NCBI RefSeq assembly: GCF_001068775.1
Contig: NZ_JWAJ01000099.1
Location: 1-64,000 of the forward strand
Direction of reading: 5' to 3'
DNA from: Streptococcus pseudopneumoniae
GTDB taxonomy: Bacteria > Bacillota > Bacilli > Lactobacillales > Streptococcaceae
DNA length: 64,000 bases
Shown: one piece after another, positions 28,292 to 37,153 of the stretch
Layout: each line of letters starts with the position of its first letter
Numbering within the stretch: position 1 is the stretch's first letter
Program-made: the position numbers and the translations under genes
Notes under the pieces: model-generated
Databases searched by the model: none
What the model was told of the DNA's origin: nothing
What the model saw: only the letters and a program-made list of their open reading frames with translations

Positions 28292-29254
28292 TTAATCTAG
28301 ACCATAGTTATAGTCATCATCTTGCATAGCTTCAACTTCACCAAGTAGATAACCATTACCAACTTGAGAGAAGAAGTCGTGGTTTGATGTACCAGTTGAA
28401 ATACCATTCATAACGATAGGGTTGACATCGTCAGCTGAGTCAGGGAAGAGAGGATCTTGCCCCAAGTTCATAAGGGCCTTATTAGCATTGTAACGAAGGA
28501 AGATTTTAACTTCTTCAGTCCATCCAACTCCGTCGTATAGGCTTTCAGTATATCCTTCCTCGTTCTCATAAAGAGTATAAAGGAGATCGTACATCCATTC
28601 TTTGAGTTTTTCTTGCTCATCTTCTGGCAATTCATTGAAACCAAGTTGGAATTTGTAGCCGATGTAGGTTCCATGAACTGATTCATCACGAATAATCAAT
28701 TTGATAATTTCTGCTACGTTGGCCAACTTGTTGTTTCCAAGATAGTAGAGTGGTGTAAAGAAACCAGAGTAGAAAAGGAAGGTTTCAAGGAAAACACTAG
28801 CTACTTTCTTCTCAAGAGGAGTTCCGTTTAGGTAGATTTCGTTGACGATCTCAGCCTTCTTTTGTAGGTAAGGATTGGTATCAGTCCATTCGAAAATTTC
28901 ATCAATCTCAGCCTTTGTATTCAAGGTAGAAAAGATTGATGAATAAGATTTTGCATGGACAGATTCCATAAATTGGATGTTATTGAAAACAGCTTCCTCG
29001 TGAGGCGTACGAATATCAGCACGAAGGGCTTGAACACCAGTTTCTGATTGCATGGTATCAAGAAGGGTCAAACCTCCAAAAACTTTACCAACAAGGTCTT
29101 TTTCCTTGTTAGAAAGCTTTCTCCAGTCATCTAGGTCATTTGACAAGGGAATACGTGTATCAAGCCAGAATTGCTCCGTCAGTTTTTCCCAAGTTGATTT
29201 GTCGATGACATCTTCGATGGCATTCCAGTTAATGGCTTTGTAGTAAGTTTCCAT
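28292..29254 (-). CDS. nrdF: Class Ib ribonucleotide reductase, beta subunit NrdF
   Basis: A 320-residue di-metal subunit that holds the tyrosyl radical (manganese-type cofactor in this class) for NrdE. Metal-ligand regions are visible in order: TMQSETG, NIQFMESVHAKSYSSIF (E and H ligands), FLETFLFYSGFF and IIRDESVHGTYIGYKF. It ends MQDDDYNYGLD, a NrdF-like tail for binding NrdE. It is 193 bases downstream of nrdE and may have its own promoter in the gap. No nrdI is present here. Confidence 0.96.
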   Translation of the reverse strand: METYYKAINWNAIEDVIDKSTWEKLTEQFWLDTRIPLSNDLDDWRKLSNKEKDLVGKVFGGLTLLDTMQSETGVQALRADIRTPHEEAVFNNIQFMESVHAKSYSSIFSTLNTKAEIDEIFEWTDTNPYLQKKAEIVNEIYLNGTPLEKKVASVFLETFLFYSGFFTPLYYLGNNKLANVAEIIKLIIRDESVHGTYIGYKFQLGFNELPEDEQEKLKEWMYDLLYTLYENEEGYTESLYDGVGWTEEVKIFLRYNANKALMNLGQDPLFPDSADDVNPIVMNGISTGTSNHDFFSQVGNGYLLGEVEAMQDDDYNYGLD

Positions 29255-29332
29255 TTGAAATCTCTTTCTGTGTTTAGTATTGCGAACTCACAATTATCTC
29301 TATTTTATCATAATCCTAGAGGAGTTTCGCAC

Positions 29333-29356
29333 AAAAAGTCGGAAGCCCGACTTTTT
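29333..29356 (-). terminator. Hairpin between nrdE and nrdF
   Basis: A 10-bp stem AAAAAGTCGG (29333-29342) / CCGACTTTTT (29347-29356) with loop AAGC. On the minus strand it follows nrdE and ends in TTTTTG, so it can act as a full or partial terminator. A weak -10 (TAAAAT on minus, near 29304-29309) could restart transcription for nrdF. Confidence 0.7.
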
Positions 29357-29447
29357 TGTTTTTCCATAGTATAGATGCTTATTCCAGTTTAGTTTAGCTC
29401 GGTAAATGAATACTTATCTGAGAAAATGTAGTTTCCTCAAGCAAAGA

Positions 29448-31607
29448 TTAAATCACACAGCTCTCACATTGGTTAGCACCGACTTCTCCACCATCATCGG
29501 TAAAGGTACGGACGTAGTAGATAGACTTGATACCTTTGTTGAAGGCATAGTTACGAAGGATAGACAAGTCACGTGTCGTTTGTTTGTTTTCTTTTTTCCA
29601 TTCGTAAAGTCCAGTCGGAATATCACTACGCATGAAGAGAGTGAGTGAAAGTCCTTGGTCTACATGCTCAGTTGCAGCTGCGTACACATCGATGACCTTA
29701 CGCATATCCATGTCGTAAGCAGAAGTATAGTAAGGGATGGTTTCTGTTGACAATCCAGCAGCAGGGTAGTAGATCTTACCAATTTTCTTCTCTTGACGTT
29801 CTTCGATACGTTGCGTAATTGGGTGGATAGAAGCAGAAACATCGTTGATGTAGCTGATCGAACCATTTGGCGCTACAGCAAGGCGATTTTGGTGGTAAAG
29901 TCCATCTGCTTTAACTTTATCACGAAGTTCAGCCCAGTCAGCAGCAGTAGGGATAAAGATATCTTTGAAGAGTTCTTTAACACGGTCTGATTTCGGAAGA
30001 AATTCTCCAGTCAAATACTTATCAAAGTAGCTTCCGTTAGCATAGTCTGATTTCTCAAAGTTGTGGAAGGTAACACCACGTTCACGCGCGATGTTATTAG
30101 ATTCTACCAAGGTCCAGTAGTTCATAAGCATAAAGTAAATGCTTGTAAACTCAACAGACTCAGGGGATCCATACTCAATCAGTTGTTGGGCAAGGTAGCT
30201 GTGAAGTCCCATAGCACCAAGCCCAAAGGTGTGAGCTTGGCTATTTCCATGGTCGATAGTAGGAACAGCTACGATGTGTGAACTATCTGTAACAAAAGTC
30301 AAAGCACGTACCATTGCACGGATAGAGCGACCAAAGTCAGGTGAAGTCATCATGTTGACCACGTTTGTTGAACCAAGGTTACATGAGACATCAGTCCCCA
30401 TTTTAAGGAATTCTTGAGCATCGTTGATAAGACTTGGTTCTTGGACTTGAAGAATCTCTGAACACAAGTTACTCATGATAATCTTACCATCGACAGGATT
30501 TGCACGGTTAGCAGTATCGATGTTTACTACATAAGGATAGCCAGATTCTTGTTGCAATTTAGAAATTTCAGTTTCCAAATCACGCGCTTTGATTTTTGTC
30601 TTACGGATGTTTGGATTTGCAACTAGCTCATCGTATTTTTCTGTGATATCGATGTAGTTAAATGGCACGCCGTATTCAAGCTCTACAGAGTAAGGACTGA
30701 AGAGGTACATTTCTTCATTTTTACGAGCCAATTCGTAGAATTTATCTGGAACCACAACACCAAGTGAAAGAGTCTTGACACGCACTTTTTCATCGGCGTT
30801 TTCCTTCTTAGTTGAAAGGAAGGCGATGATATCTGGGTGAAAGACATTGAGGTAAACAACCCCAGCACCTTGACGTTGACCGAGTTGGTTAGAGTAAGAG
30901 AAGCTGTCTTCGAAAAGCTTCATAACTGGTACGACACCAGAAGCAGCACCCTCATAGCCTTTAATAGGAGCTCCAGCTTCACGAAGGTTGCTGAGGGAAA
31001 TTCCCACACCACCACCAATACGTGAAAGTTGAAGAGCAGAGTTGATAGAACGTCCGATAGAGTTCATATCATCTGTTACCTGAATCAAGAAGCAAGATAC
31101 CAATTCACCACGACGTGCACGACCTGCATTCAAGAAAGAAGGAGTAGCAGGTTGATAACGTTGGTGGATGATTTCATTAGCGATATCAATAGCAATCGCT
31201 TCATCACCATCCGCGAAGTAAAGGGCATTAAAGAAGACACGGTCTTCCATGCTTTCAAGATAGTACTCTCCGTCATTAGTTTTCAGAGCATACTGATTAT
31301 AGAATTTATAGGCAGCCATGAAAGACTTAAATTGGAAGTTCTGATCCTTGATAAATTGATGCAGTTCTTCCAAAAATTCTGGACGGTATTTCTTGATAAA
31401 TGCTGTCTCAATGTAGTTATGCTCAATGAGGAAGTTGATTTTATCCGTTATTGAGTCAAAAACCATTGTGTTAGGTACAACATTTTCTTTAAAGAAGGCT
31501 TCTAAAGCTTCCTTGTCTTTGTGAAGCATAATTTGTCCATTAACAGGACGGTTAATTTCATTATTAAGACGGAAGTAAGTCACATCTTCAAGTTGTTTTA
31601 ATCCCAT
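29448..31607 (-). CDS. nrdE: Class Ib ribonucleotide reductase, alpha subunit NrdE
   Basis: A 719-residue catalytic subunit that reduces ribonucleoside diphosphates. Recognisable segments are TPSFLNAGRARRGELVSCFLI with one active-site cysteine, SNLCSEILQVQEPS with the radical cysteine, the RLAVAPNGSISYINDVSASIHPI loop, and the C-terminal redox pair CESC (GANQCESCVI). It lacks the long N-terminal ATP cone of class Ia. It lies between nrdH and nrdF under the NrdR-box promoter. Confidence 0.97.
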   Translation of the reverse strand: MGLKQLEDVTYFRLNNEINRPVNGQIMLHKDKEALEAFFKENVVPNTMVFDSITDKINFLIEHNYIETAFIKKYRPEFLEELHQFIKDQNFQFKSFMAAYKFYNQYALKTNDGEYYLESMEDRVFFNALYFADGDEAIAIDIANEIIHQRYQPATPSFLNAGRARRGELVSCFLIQVTDDMNSIGRSINSALQLSRIGGGVGISLSNLREAGAPIKGYEGAASGVVPVMKLFEDSFSYSNQLGQRQGAGVVYLNVFHPDIIAFLSTKKENADEKVRVKTLSLGVVVPDKFYELARKNEEMYLFSPYSVELEYGVPFNYIDITEKYDELVANPNIRKTKIKARDLETEISKLQQESGYPYVVNIDTANRANPVDGKIIMSNLCSEILQVQEPSLINDAQEFLKMGTDVSCNLGSTNVVNMMTSPDFGRSIRAMVRALTFVTDSSHIVAVPTIDHGNSQAHTFGLGAMGLHSYLAQQLIEYGSPESVEFTSIYFMLMNYWTLVESNNIARERGVTFHNFEKSDYANGSYFDKYLTGEFLPKSDRVKELFKDIFIPTAADWAELRDKVKADGLYHQNRLAVAPNGSISYINDVSASIHPITQRIEERQEKKIGKIYYPAAGLSTETIPYYTSAYDMDMRKVIDVYAAATEHVDQGLSLTLFMRSDIPTGLYEWKKENKQTTRDLSILRNYAFNKGIKSIYYVRTFTDDGGEVGANQCESCVI

Positions 31608-31675
31608 AAAAAATCCTTTATCTAATTACAAAAGAAAGGCTTCTAAGGTAGACATAGAAGCTTTTGTCCTGGTTC

Positions 31676-31894
31676 TTAAGCAAGTTGTTTGAGTTTACCT
31701 GGTTGGAAACCAGAGAAAACTTCTGTTGGTGTCTGAATAATAGGAGCAGCACTAAAGCCGAGCTCTTTTACTTGATCAATGTATTCAGGTTGTTCATCAA
31801 GATTGATTTCTTTATATTCAACATTATTACTGTCTAAAAAACGTTTCGTCATTTTACATTGGACACAGTTGTTTTTAGAATATACGGTTACCAT
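31676..31894 (-). CDS. nrdH: Glutaredoxin-like NrdH-redoxin
   Basis: A 72-residue electron donor for NrdEF. The active site CVQC occurs at residues 10-13 (SKNNCVQCKMTKRFL), and the downstream FSAAPII and SGFQPGKL give the cis-proline and NrdH-type surface. AGAGGAG precedes the ATG on the minus strand. It is the first gene of nrdHEF. Confidence 0.94.
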   Translation of the reverse strand: MVTVYSKNNCVQCKMTKRFLDSNNVEYKEINLDEQPEYIDQVKELGFSAAPIIQTPTEVFSGFQPGKLKQLA

Positions 31895-31930
31895 TTCTGT
31901 AACTCCTCTTTAAAAAATTATTACTTTCTT

Positions 31931-31958
31931 AGTATATCAGAAAAAAAAACTTTGTCAA
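31931..31958 (-). promoter_or_regulatory. Promoter of nrdHEF
   Basis: On the minus strand TTGACA (complement 31953-31958), a 16-bp T-rich spacer and TATACT (complement 31931-31936). It begins 8 bases downstream of the proximal NrdR-like box. Confidence 0.8.
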
Positions 31959-31965
31959 CTTTCTA

Positions 31966-31981
31966 AAACTAAATCTTGTGT
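31966..31981 (-). promoter_or_regulatory. Second, degenerate NrdR box
   Basis: AAACTAAATCTTGTGT matches the NrdR consensus acaCwAtATaTwGtgt at 13 of 16 positions and lies 42 bp (four helical turns) from the perfect box at 32008-32023. Paired boxes on the same helix face are usual for NrdR. Confidence 0.6.
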
Positions 31982-32007
31982 ACTTATTTTACTGATTTTA
32001 CTAACAA

Positions 32008-32023
32008 ACACAATATATAGTGT
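32008..32023 (-). promoter_or_regulatory. NrdR box upstream of nrdHEF
   Basis: ACACAATATATAGTGT matches the NrdR operator consensus at essentially every position and is palindromic. NrdR represses ribonucleotide reductase genes when dATP/ATP is plentiful. Together with the second box and promoter it explains regulation of nrdHEF. Confidence 0.88.
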
Positions 32024-32164
32024 AGCATTAAAAAATAATTACAGAAAAAGCAATGATTTCATTATAGGTGTCTCGACAAAAACTACATACTGTGTTTTGC
32101 TAAATTTAATAGAAGATTTTCAGCAAGTTATCTGAAAGGAAATTGAAGAAAGTCCATAAAATAC

Positions 32165-32193
32165 TTGAAAAATATCAATGAAGGTGATATAAT
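32165..32193 (+). promoter_or_regulatory. Promoter of ptsHI
   Basis: TTGAAA (32165-32170), a 17-bp spacer and TATAAT (32188-32193), with TG at 32185-32186 making an extended -10. This is among the strongest promoters in the window. Confidence 0.88.
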
Positions 32194-32257
32194 ACTAAAT
32201 TGTAAGGGTTATCAGATATGTAACTCAACAAGAAAACTATTAAAGGAGAGTCAAACT

Positions 32258-32521
32258 ATGGCTTCTAAAGATTTCCACGTAGTGGCAGAAACAGGTATTC
32301 ACGCACGTCCAGCAACATTGTTGGTACAAACAGCTAGCAAATTTGCTTCAGATATCACTCTTGAGTACAAAGGTAAATCAGTTAACCTTAAATCTATCAT
32401 GGGTGTAATGAGCCTTGGTGTTGGTCAAGGTGCTGACGTTACAATCACTGCTGAAGGTGCAGACGCTGATGACGCTATCGCTGCAATCTCAGAAACAATG
32501 GAAAAAGAAGGATTGGCATAA
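32258..32521 (+). CDS. ptsH: Phosphocarrier protein HPr
   Basis: An 87-residue PTS phosphocarrier. The phosphorylated histidine lies in [10 protein letters not shown] (His15) and the regulatory serine in [11 protein letters not shown] (Ser46), the HPr kinase target used in carbon catabolite control with CcpA. I chose ATG 32258 after AAAGGAGAG; the frame is open upstream to 32165 but that includes the promoter. ptsI starts 4 bases after its stop. Confidence 0.97.
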   Translation: MASKDFHVVAETGIHARPATLLVQTASKFASDITLEYKGKSVNLKSIMGVMSLGVGQGADVTITAEGADADDAIAAISETMEKEGLA

Positions 32522-32525
32522 GGAA

Positions 32526-34259
32526 ATGACAGAAATGCTTAAAGGAATCGCAGCATCTGACGGTGTTGCAGTTGCAAAAGCATATCTACTCGTTCAACCG
32601 GATTTATCATTCGAGACTGTTACAGTCGAAGATACAAATGCAGAAGAGGCTCGTTTGGATGTTGCTCTTGAAGCTTCTCAAAACGAGCTTTCTCTTATCC
32701 GCGAGAAGGCTGTAGGTACGCTTGGTGAAGAAGCGGCACAAGTATTTGACGCTCACTTGATGGTTCTTGCTGACCCTGAATTGATCGGTCAAATCAAAGA
32801 AACTATCCGTGCTAAGAAAGTGAATGCAGAAGCAGGTCTGAAAGAAGTTACAGACATGTTTATCACAATCTTTGAAGGCATGGAAGACAACCCATACATG
32901 CAAGAACGTGCAGCGGATATCCGCGACGTAACAAAACGTGTATTGGCTAACCTCCTTGGTAAAAAATTGCCAAACCCAGCTTCTATCAATGAAGAAGTAA
33001 TCGTGATTGCTCACGACTTGACTCCATCTGATACAGCTCAATTGGACAAAAACTTTGTTAAAGCTTTTGTAACAAACATTGGTGGTCGTACAAGTCACTC
33101 AGCTATCATGGCTCGTACACTTGAAATCGCTGCAGTTTTGGGTACAAACAATATCACTGAAATCGTTAAAGATGGTGACCTACTTGCTGTTAATGGTATT
33201 ACAGGTGAAGTGATTATCAACCCTACTGAAGAACAAGCAGCTGAATTTAAAGCAGCTGGTGAAGCTTACGCTCAACAAAAAGCTGAGTGGGCACTCTTGA
33301 AGGATGCTCAAACAGTTACTGCTGACGGTAAACACTTCGAATTGGCTGCAAACATTGGTACTCCGAAAGACGTTGAAGGTGTTAATGATAACGGTGCAGA
33401 AGCTGTCGGTCTTTACCGTACAGAGTTCTTGTACATGGATTCTCAAGACTTCCCAACTGAAGACGAGCAGTATGAAGCATATAAGGCTGTTCTTGAAGGA
33501 ATGAACGGTAAACCAGTTGTTGTCCGTACAATGGATATCGGTGGTGACAAGGAACTTCCTTACTTCGATATGCCTCATGAAATGAACCCATTCCTTGGAT
33601 TCCGTGCTCTTCGTATCTCTATCTCTGAAACTGGAGACGCAATGTTCCGCACTCAAATCCGTGCACTTCTTCGTGCTTCTGTACATGGTCAATTGCGTAT
33701 CATGTTCCCGATGGTTGCGCTTTTGAAAGAATTCCGTGCAGCTAAAGCAGTCTTCGATGAAGAAAAAGCTAACCTTCTTGCTGAAGGTGTTGCAGTTGCG
33801 GATGACATCCAAGTTGGTATCATGATCGAAATTCCTGCAGCAGCTATGCTTGCAGACCAATTTGCAAAAGAAGTTGATTTCTTCTCAATTGGTACAAACG
33901 ATTTGATCCAATACACAATGGCGGCAGACCGTATGAACGAACAAGTTTCATACCTTTACCAACCATACAACCCATCAATCCTTCGTTTGATCAATAACGT
34001 TATCAAAGCAGCTCACGCTGAAGGTAAATGGGCTGGTATGTGTGGTGAAATGGCTGGTGACCAAACTGCTGTTCCACTTCTTGTCGGAATGGGCTTGGAT
34101 GAGTTCTCTATGTCAGCAACATCTGTACTTCGTACACGTAGCTTGATGAAGAAACTTGACACTGCTAAAATGCAAGAATACGCTAACCGTGCTCTTACTG
34201 AATGTTCAACAATGGAAGAAGTTCTTGAACTTTCTAAAGAATACGTTAACTTCGATTAA
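32526..34259 (+). CDS. ptsI: PTS enzyme I
   Basis: A 577-residue PEP-protein phosphotransferase that passes phosphate from PEP to HPr. The active-site histidine is in [13 protein letters not shown] (about residue 190). The PEP-binding barrel shows [28 protein letters not shown] and [11 protein letters not shown], and the catalytic cysteine lies in [12 protein letters not shown] 32526 is preceded by AAGGAA inside the HPr end; a longer frame from 32415 only overlaps ptsH. Confidence 0.97.
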   Translation: MTEMLKGIAASDGVAVAKAYLLVQPDLSFETVTVEDTNAEEARLDVALEASQNELSLIREKAVGTLGEEAAQVFDAHLMVLADPELIGQIKETIRAKKVNAEAGLKEVTDMFITIFEGMEDNPYMQERAADIRDVTKRVLANLLGKKLPNPASINEEVIVIAHDLTPSDTAQLDKNFVKAFVTNIGGRTSHSAIMARTLEIAAVLGTNNITEIVKDGDLLAVNGITGEVIINPTEEQAAEFKAAGEAYAQQKAEWALLKDAQTVTADGKHFELAANIGTPKDVEGVNDNGAEAVGLYRTEFLYMDSQDFPTEDEQYEAYKAVLEGMNGKPVVVRTMDIGGDKELPYFDMPHEMNPFLGFRALRISISETGDAMFRTQIRALLRASVHGQLRIMFPMVALLKEFRAAKAVFDEEKANLLAEGVAVADDIQVGIMIEIPAAAMLADQFAKEVDFFSIGTNDLIQYTMAADRMNEQVSYLYQPYNPSILRLINNVIKAAHAEGKWAGMCGEMAGDQTAVPLLVGMGLDEFSMSATSVLRTRSLMKKLDTAKMQEYANRALTECSTMEEVLELSKEYVNFD

Positions 34260-34268
34260 TCAATTACA

Positions 34269-34302
34269 AATCCTTGTAGCTTCTAGCTATGAGGATTTTT
34301 TC
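34269..34302 (+). terminator. Terminator of ptsHI
   Basis: A 12-bp stem with two wobbles, AATCCTTGTAGC (34269-34280) / GCTATGAGGATT (34286-34297), loop TTCTA, followed by TTTTTC. Confidence 0.88.
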
Positions 34303-34383
34303 TTCTATTTTGTAGAAAACTCCATCTGTAAAATTTATCAAAAATATGGTAAAATAGACAAGGGAAAAAACAAGGAGGCTACA

Positions 34384-35022
34384 ATGCAAAATAGACCAAT
34401 CATTATCGGAGTAACAGGTGGATCTGGAGGAGGAAAGACAAGCGTATCTAAAGCAATCTTGTCGCATTTTCCAAATGAAAAAATCTCTATGATTGAGCAT
34501 GATTCCTACTATAAAGATCAATCTCATCTAACCTTTGAAGAGCGTATCAAGACCAACTATGACCATCCTTTTGCTTTTGATACTGATTTGATGATTGCGC
34601 AAATCAAAGAGTTGTTGGCAGGACGTCCTGTAGATATTCCTACCTATGATTATGCTGCCCATACCAGAAGTTCTAAAACTTATCGTCAAGAACCTCAGGA
34701 TGTCTTTATCGTAGAAGGAATCTTAGTTTTGGAGGACAAACGACTTCGTGATTTGATGGATATTAAGATTTTCGTAGATACAGATGATGACGTTCGTATT
34801 ATTCGCCGTATTAAACGTGATATGGAAGAACGTGGTCGTAGTCTAGATAGCGTTATTGACCAGTATCTTGGTGTAGTGAAACCCATGTATCATCAATTTA
34901 TTGAGCCAACAAAGCGTTATGCAGATATCGTTATTCCAGAAGGTGTGACTAATACAGTAGCCATTGATTTGCTGACAACAAAGATTGAAAAGATTTTAGA
35001 AGAAGCACGTCTAGCCCAATGA
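34384..35022 (+). CDS. udk: Uridine kinase
   Basis: A 212-residue kinase that phosphorylates uridine and cytidine in pyrimidine salvage. Walker [16 protein letters not shown] begins at about residue 8. [29 protein letters not shown] and the [13 protein letters not shown] lid follow, all typical of Udk. ATG 34384 follows AAGGAGG by 5 bases; a longer frame from 34156 overlaps ptsI and its terminator. A -10-like TAAAAT lies about 35 bases upstream. Confidence 0.95.
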   Translation: MQNRPIIIGVTGGSGGGKTSVSKAILSHFPNEKISMIEHDSYYKDQSHLTFEERIKTNYDHPFAFDTDLMIAQIKELLAGRPVDIPTYDYAAHTRSSKTYRQEPQDVFIVEGILVLEDKRLRDLMDIKIFVDTDDDVRIIRRIKRDMEERGRSLDSVIDQYLGVVKPMYHQFIEPTKRYADIVIPEGVTNTVAIDLLTTKIEKILEEARLAQ

Positions 35023-35189
35023 TAAGTAGATAAAAGGCTGTTGGAAAGTAAATATTTTTCCAAGGTTGATTTTTTCCCATATTGGTGAGTCTTTACAATC
35101 AAGCTTTTAGATAGTTTCGTCAAAGGGACTTTTAGGAGTCTGTAATCTTAATTAAATACAGAGTCAGTGACTTAGGTCAAATAAAAATC

Positions 35190-35216
35190 GAGGTCGGGAT
35201 TTTCCCGACCTCTTAT
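35190..35216. terminator. Bidirectional terminator between udk and panT
   Basis: A 10-bp stem GAGGTCGGGA (35190-35199) / TCCCGACCTC (35203-35212) with loop TTT; T-rich on the plus side (TTATTTTTT) and, read on the minus strand, a following T-rich stretch. It separates converging genes. Confidence 0.9.
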
Positions 35217-35776
35217 TTTTTGATTTTTTCAAGTCTCGGAACAATAACTAGGGTGAGTATTGCTGAGATAATCAGTTCTGCGATAGAGTTTGTTGAGATA
35301 ACAGTAGCTAATAGTTTTTGGATATTTCCGTCAAAAACATTTCCAAAGAGGAAGAAGATACCGCCTAGTACAAATACAGTATTAGTAAGGGAACCGAGCG
35401 CTCCCGCAAAGATAAGCCCCGCCTTGTTTCTGAGGAGTTTATAGACAAAGTATGGTGTTAAACCAATTAAGATACGAGGAATAATAGCAATAGCAAGTGA
35501 AGCTAAATTCCCATTCGGCACAAAAGGAGAGAAGAGGTAGCTAGTTGGGAGAATTGTGATTGTATTGACTGTCAAGCTAATCATCCCCATCAAGAAACCT
35601 AAGATAGCCCCAATCCGTGGTCCGTAGATGATACTAGCAATGATGACCGGGATATGGACAATGGTTGGTTTAATTGGAAATGGCAAGACATTAAAGACAA
35701 TAGAGCTCAGCAAATGAATGACAATCATGCTGGCAAAAAAGATAGCAATAGGAGCAATATTAGAGCGTTTGTTCAT
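35213..35776 (-). CDS. panT: ECF transporter S component, probably for pantothenate (PanT-like)
   Basis: A 187-residue very hydrophobic protein with about six membrane segments, starting MNKRSNIAPIAIFFASMIVIH. Its N-terminal half (PIKPTIVHIPVIIASIIYGPRIGAILGFLMGMIS) is typical of ECF S components. It overlaps coaC by 17 bases and is in operon with coaB, so pantothenate, the coenzyme A precursor, is the likely ligand. The shared ECF energising module is not in this window. Confidence 0.75.
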   Translation of the reverse strand: MNKRSNIAPIAIFFASMIVIHLLSSIVFNVLPFPIKPTIVHIPVIIASIIYGPRIGAILGFLMGMISLTVNTITILPTSYLFSPFVPNGNLASLAIAIIPRILIGLTPYFVYKLLRNKAGLIFAGALGSLTNTVFVLGGIFFLFGNVFDGNIQKLLATVISTNSIAELIISAILTLVIVPRLEKIKK

Positions 35777-36311
35777 GAAGTTTTTCCTTTATCTGTTGTA
35801 AAATAGTATCAAGATCAGCAAGAGCACCACGTCCTACATCGCCACAGGCCAGTAGGGACTCTTTTGGAGCAATAATTGTATAACCATAAGTTTCTAAAGT
35901 TTTTAAGTTTGTTTGAGTTGCTGGATGGTCATACATTTTGGTATTCATAGCAGGTGCCACTAGTTTTGGAATATAGTGGGGCAAGGCAAGAGCAGTAGAG
36001 GTTACCATATTGTCGGCAAAACCATATGCTACTTTTGCAATCGTATTAGCGGTTGCAGGGGCAAGGATAAACAAATCTGTTTCTTTGCCAAGCTCGATAT
36101 GATTGACTTTGTCAGGATATGGTTCCTGCATAAGATCGAGATGAACTGTATTTTGAGATAAGACTTGAAGGGTTAAAGGTTGAATAAAGGCAGTCGCAGC
36201 CTGGGTCATAAGTACCGTAACAGAATGCCCCTGTTTCTTCAAGTTACTAACCAAATCAGCAGTCTTATATGCGGCAATAGATCCAGTAATAGCAATTGTA
36301 ATACGAGCCAT
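35760..36311 (-). CDS. coaC: Phosphopantothenoylcysteine decarboxylase CoaC
   Basis: A 183-residue flavoprotein that decarboxylates 4'-phosphopantothenoylcysteine in CoA synthesis. Flavin-binding GSIAAYKTADL (about residues 10-20), the catalytic histidine in the NHIELGKETDLFILAPATANT segment, and APAMNTKMYDHPA near residue 118-130 are diagnostic. In streptococci CoaC is separate from CoaB. It lies 11 bases downstream of coaB. Confidence 0.93.
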   Translation of the reverse strand: MARITIAITGSIAAYKTADLVSNLKKQGHSVTVLMTQAATAFIQPLTLQVLSQNTVHLDLMQEPYPDKVNHIELGKETDLFILAPATANTIAKVAYGFADNMVTSTALALPHYIPKLVAPAMNTKMYDHPATQTNLKTLETYGYTIIAPKESLLACGDVGRGALADLDTILQQIKEKLHEQTL

Positions 36312-36322
36312 GATTTTCCTTT

Positions 36323-37012
36323 CTAACAGTCAAATCCTTGAATTCTCTTGACTAAAAAGTCAGCAATTTCTTGCTTGCTAGCAGCAATCTGATAATCCTT
36401 TTCTTCTACTAGATAAGCCAGGTGCTGATTCGCATTAATCTGAGTGAGGTCATTAGCGACAATCAAGTCAGCTTGATTCTTTTCAAGACTTTCTCTAGCG
36501 ATTTGAATCAGATGCTCCTTGGTAACATCGACAAGTAGTTTAAAGCCGATGAGATGGATACTTGGATTCCATTCTTTAACAAGAGAGATGATCTTTGGAT
36601 TTTTCTTGAGAAAAAGGACTTGTACCTCATCCTTAGAGGAGATCTTTGTTTCCATATTTTTCTTATGCAAAAATTCACTTAAATCTTGGCTTGCTTGAAC
36701 TTCATCGAGACCAGTCATGTAAACTGGGCTGTAGTCAGAAACAGCCATTGAATGGATCAAGACTTGATAATCAGGGACAATCCGTTTCATCTCTTGGAGT
36801 AAATCGGAAGTGTTTTGGATTTCAATCATAGTCAAATTCGGGTGTAGTTCTGGCTTTAATGCTTGTCGCGTAGTAATCAGACAAACTTGGTGACCAGCCT
36901 TTAGTAAAGTCTCAGTTATTACTTTACCAAGTCTACCAGTAGAGTGATTGGTAATGGAGCGAACTTGATCTATTGCTTCGCTTGTACCACCAGATGTAAC
37001 TAAAATTTTCAT
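36323..37012 (-). CDS. coaB: Phosphopantothenate-cysteine ligase CoaB
   Basis: A 229-residue enzyme joining cysteine to 4'-phosphopantothenate. The nucleotide-binding VTSGGTSEAIDQVRSITNHSTGRLG is at residues 5-29, and MAVSDYSP and IGFKLLVD follow. This is the separate (type II/III) CoaB of streptococci. The longest frame starts at TTG 37027, but ATG 37012 (MKILVTSGG) is the family start. No ribosome binding site precedes it: a -10 TACAAT ends only 6 bases upstream, suggesting a leaderless mRNA. Confidence 0.93.
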   Translation of the reverse strand: MKILVTSGGTSEAIDQVRSITNHSTGRLGKVITETLLKAGHQVCLITTRQALKPELHPNLTMIEIQNTSDLLQEMKRIVPDYQVLIHSMAVSDYSPVYMTGLDEVQASQDLSEFLHKKNMETKISSKDEVQVLFLKKNPKIISLVKEWNPSIHLIGFKLLVDVTKEHLIQIARESLEKNQADLIVANDLTQINANQHLAYLVEEKDYQIAASKQEIADFLVKRIQGFDC

Positions 37013-37018
37013 AGAACT

Positions 37019-37047
37019 ATTGTACAAAAAAATGAGCAGTAAGTAAA
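37019..37047 (-). promoter_or_regulatory. Promoter of coaB-coaC-panT, likely leaderless
   Basis: On the minus strand TTTACT (complement 37042-37047), a 17-bp spacer and TACAAT (complement 37019-37024). Only six bases separate the -10 from the ATG (37012), so transcription should start at or next to it. Confidence 0.65.
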
Positions 37048-37091
37048 ATGAAAGCGATAAAATATAAATAAAGTTTATAACTATATTATTA

Positions 37092-37120
37092 TTGACAATT
37101 AATTTAAGATATAAGATAAT
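37092..37120 (+). promoter_or_regulatory. Promoter of the two-gene insert
   Basis: TTGACA (37092-37097), a 17-bp spacer and GATAAT (37115-37120), followed by a short leader and the AAAAGGGGAA ribosome binding site at 37138-37147. This gives the inserted pair an independent promoter. Confidence 0.8.
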
Positions 37121-37153
37121 TATTTTAGTTATATATGAAAAGGGGAAGCCGTT

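Larger units (their letters stand above)
31982..32257. other. Divergent regulatory region between nrdH and ptsH
   Basis: The nrdH side holds NrdR boxes; the ptsH side holds a strong promoter at 32165-32193 and a roughly 58-base leader. No additional gene is supported: an open frame beginning at 32165 simply extends HPr upstream through its promoter. Confidence 0.6.

Noticed and set aside
29660-31454. Plus- and minus-strand frames overlapping nrdE
   Set aside because: They are antisense or out-of-frame to a strongly supported gene and lack ribosome binding sites.
32165-32257. N-terminal extension of HPr
   Set aside because: It includes the ptsH promoter; HPr is 87 residues in this group and AAAGGAGAG precedes ATG 32258.
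32607-33860. Long minus-strand frames inside ptsI (163 and 226 codons)
   Set aside because: Cysteine/serine/phenylalanine-rich composition typical of the reverse complement of a highly biased gene; ptsI is certain.
34156-34383. Extended udk start upstream of ATG 34384
   Set aside because: The extension overlaps ptsI and its terminator; ATG 34384 has AAGGAGG and the family's start.
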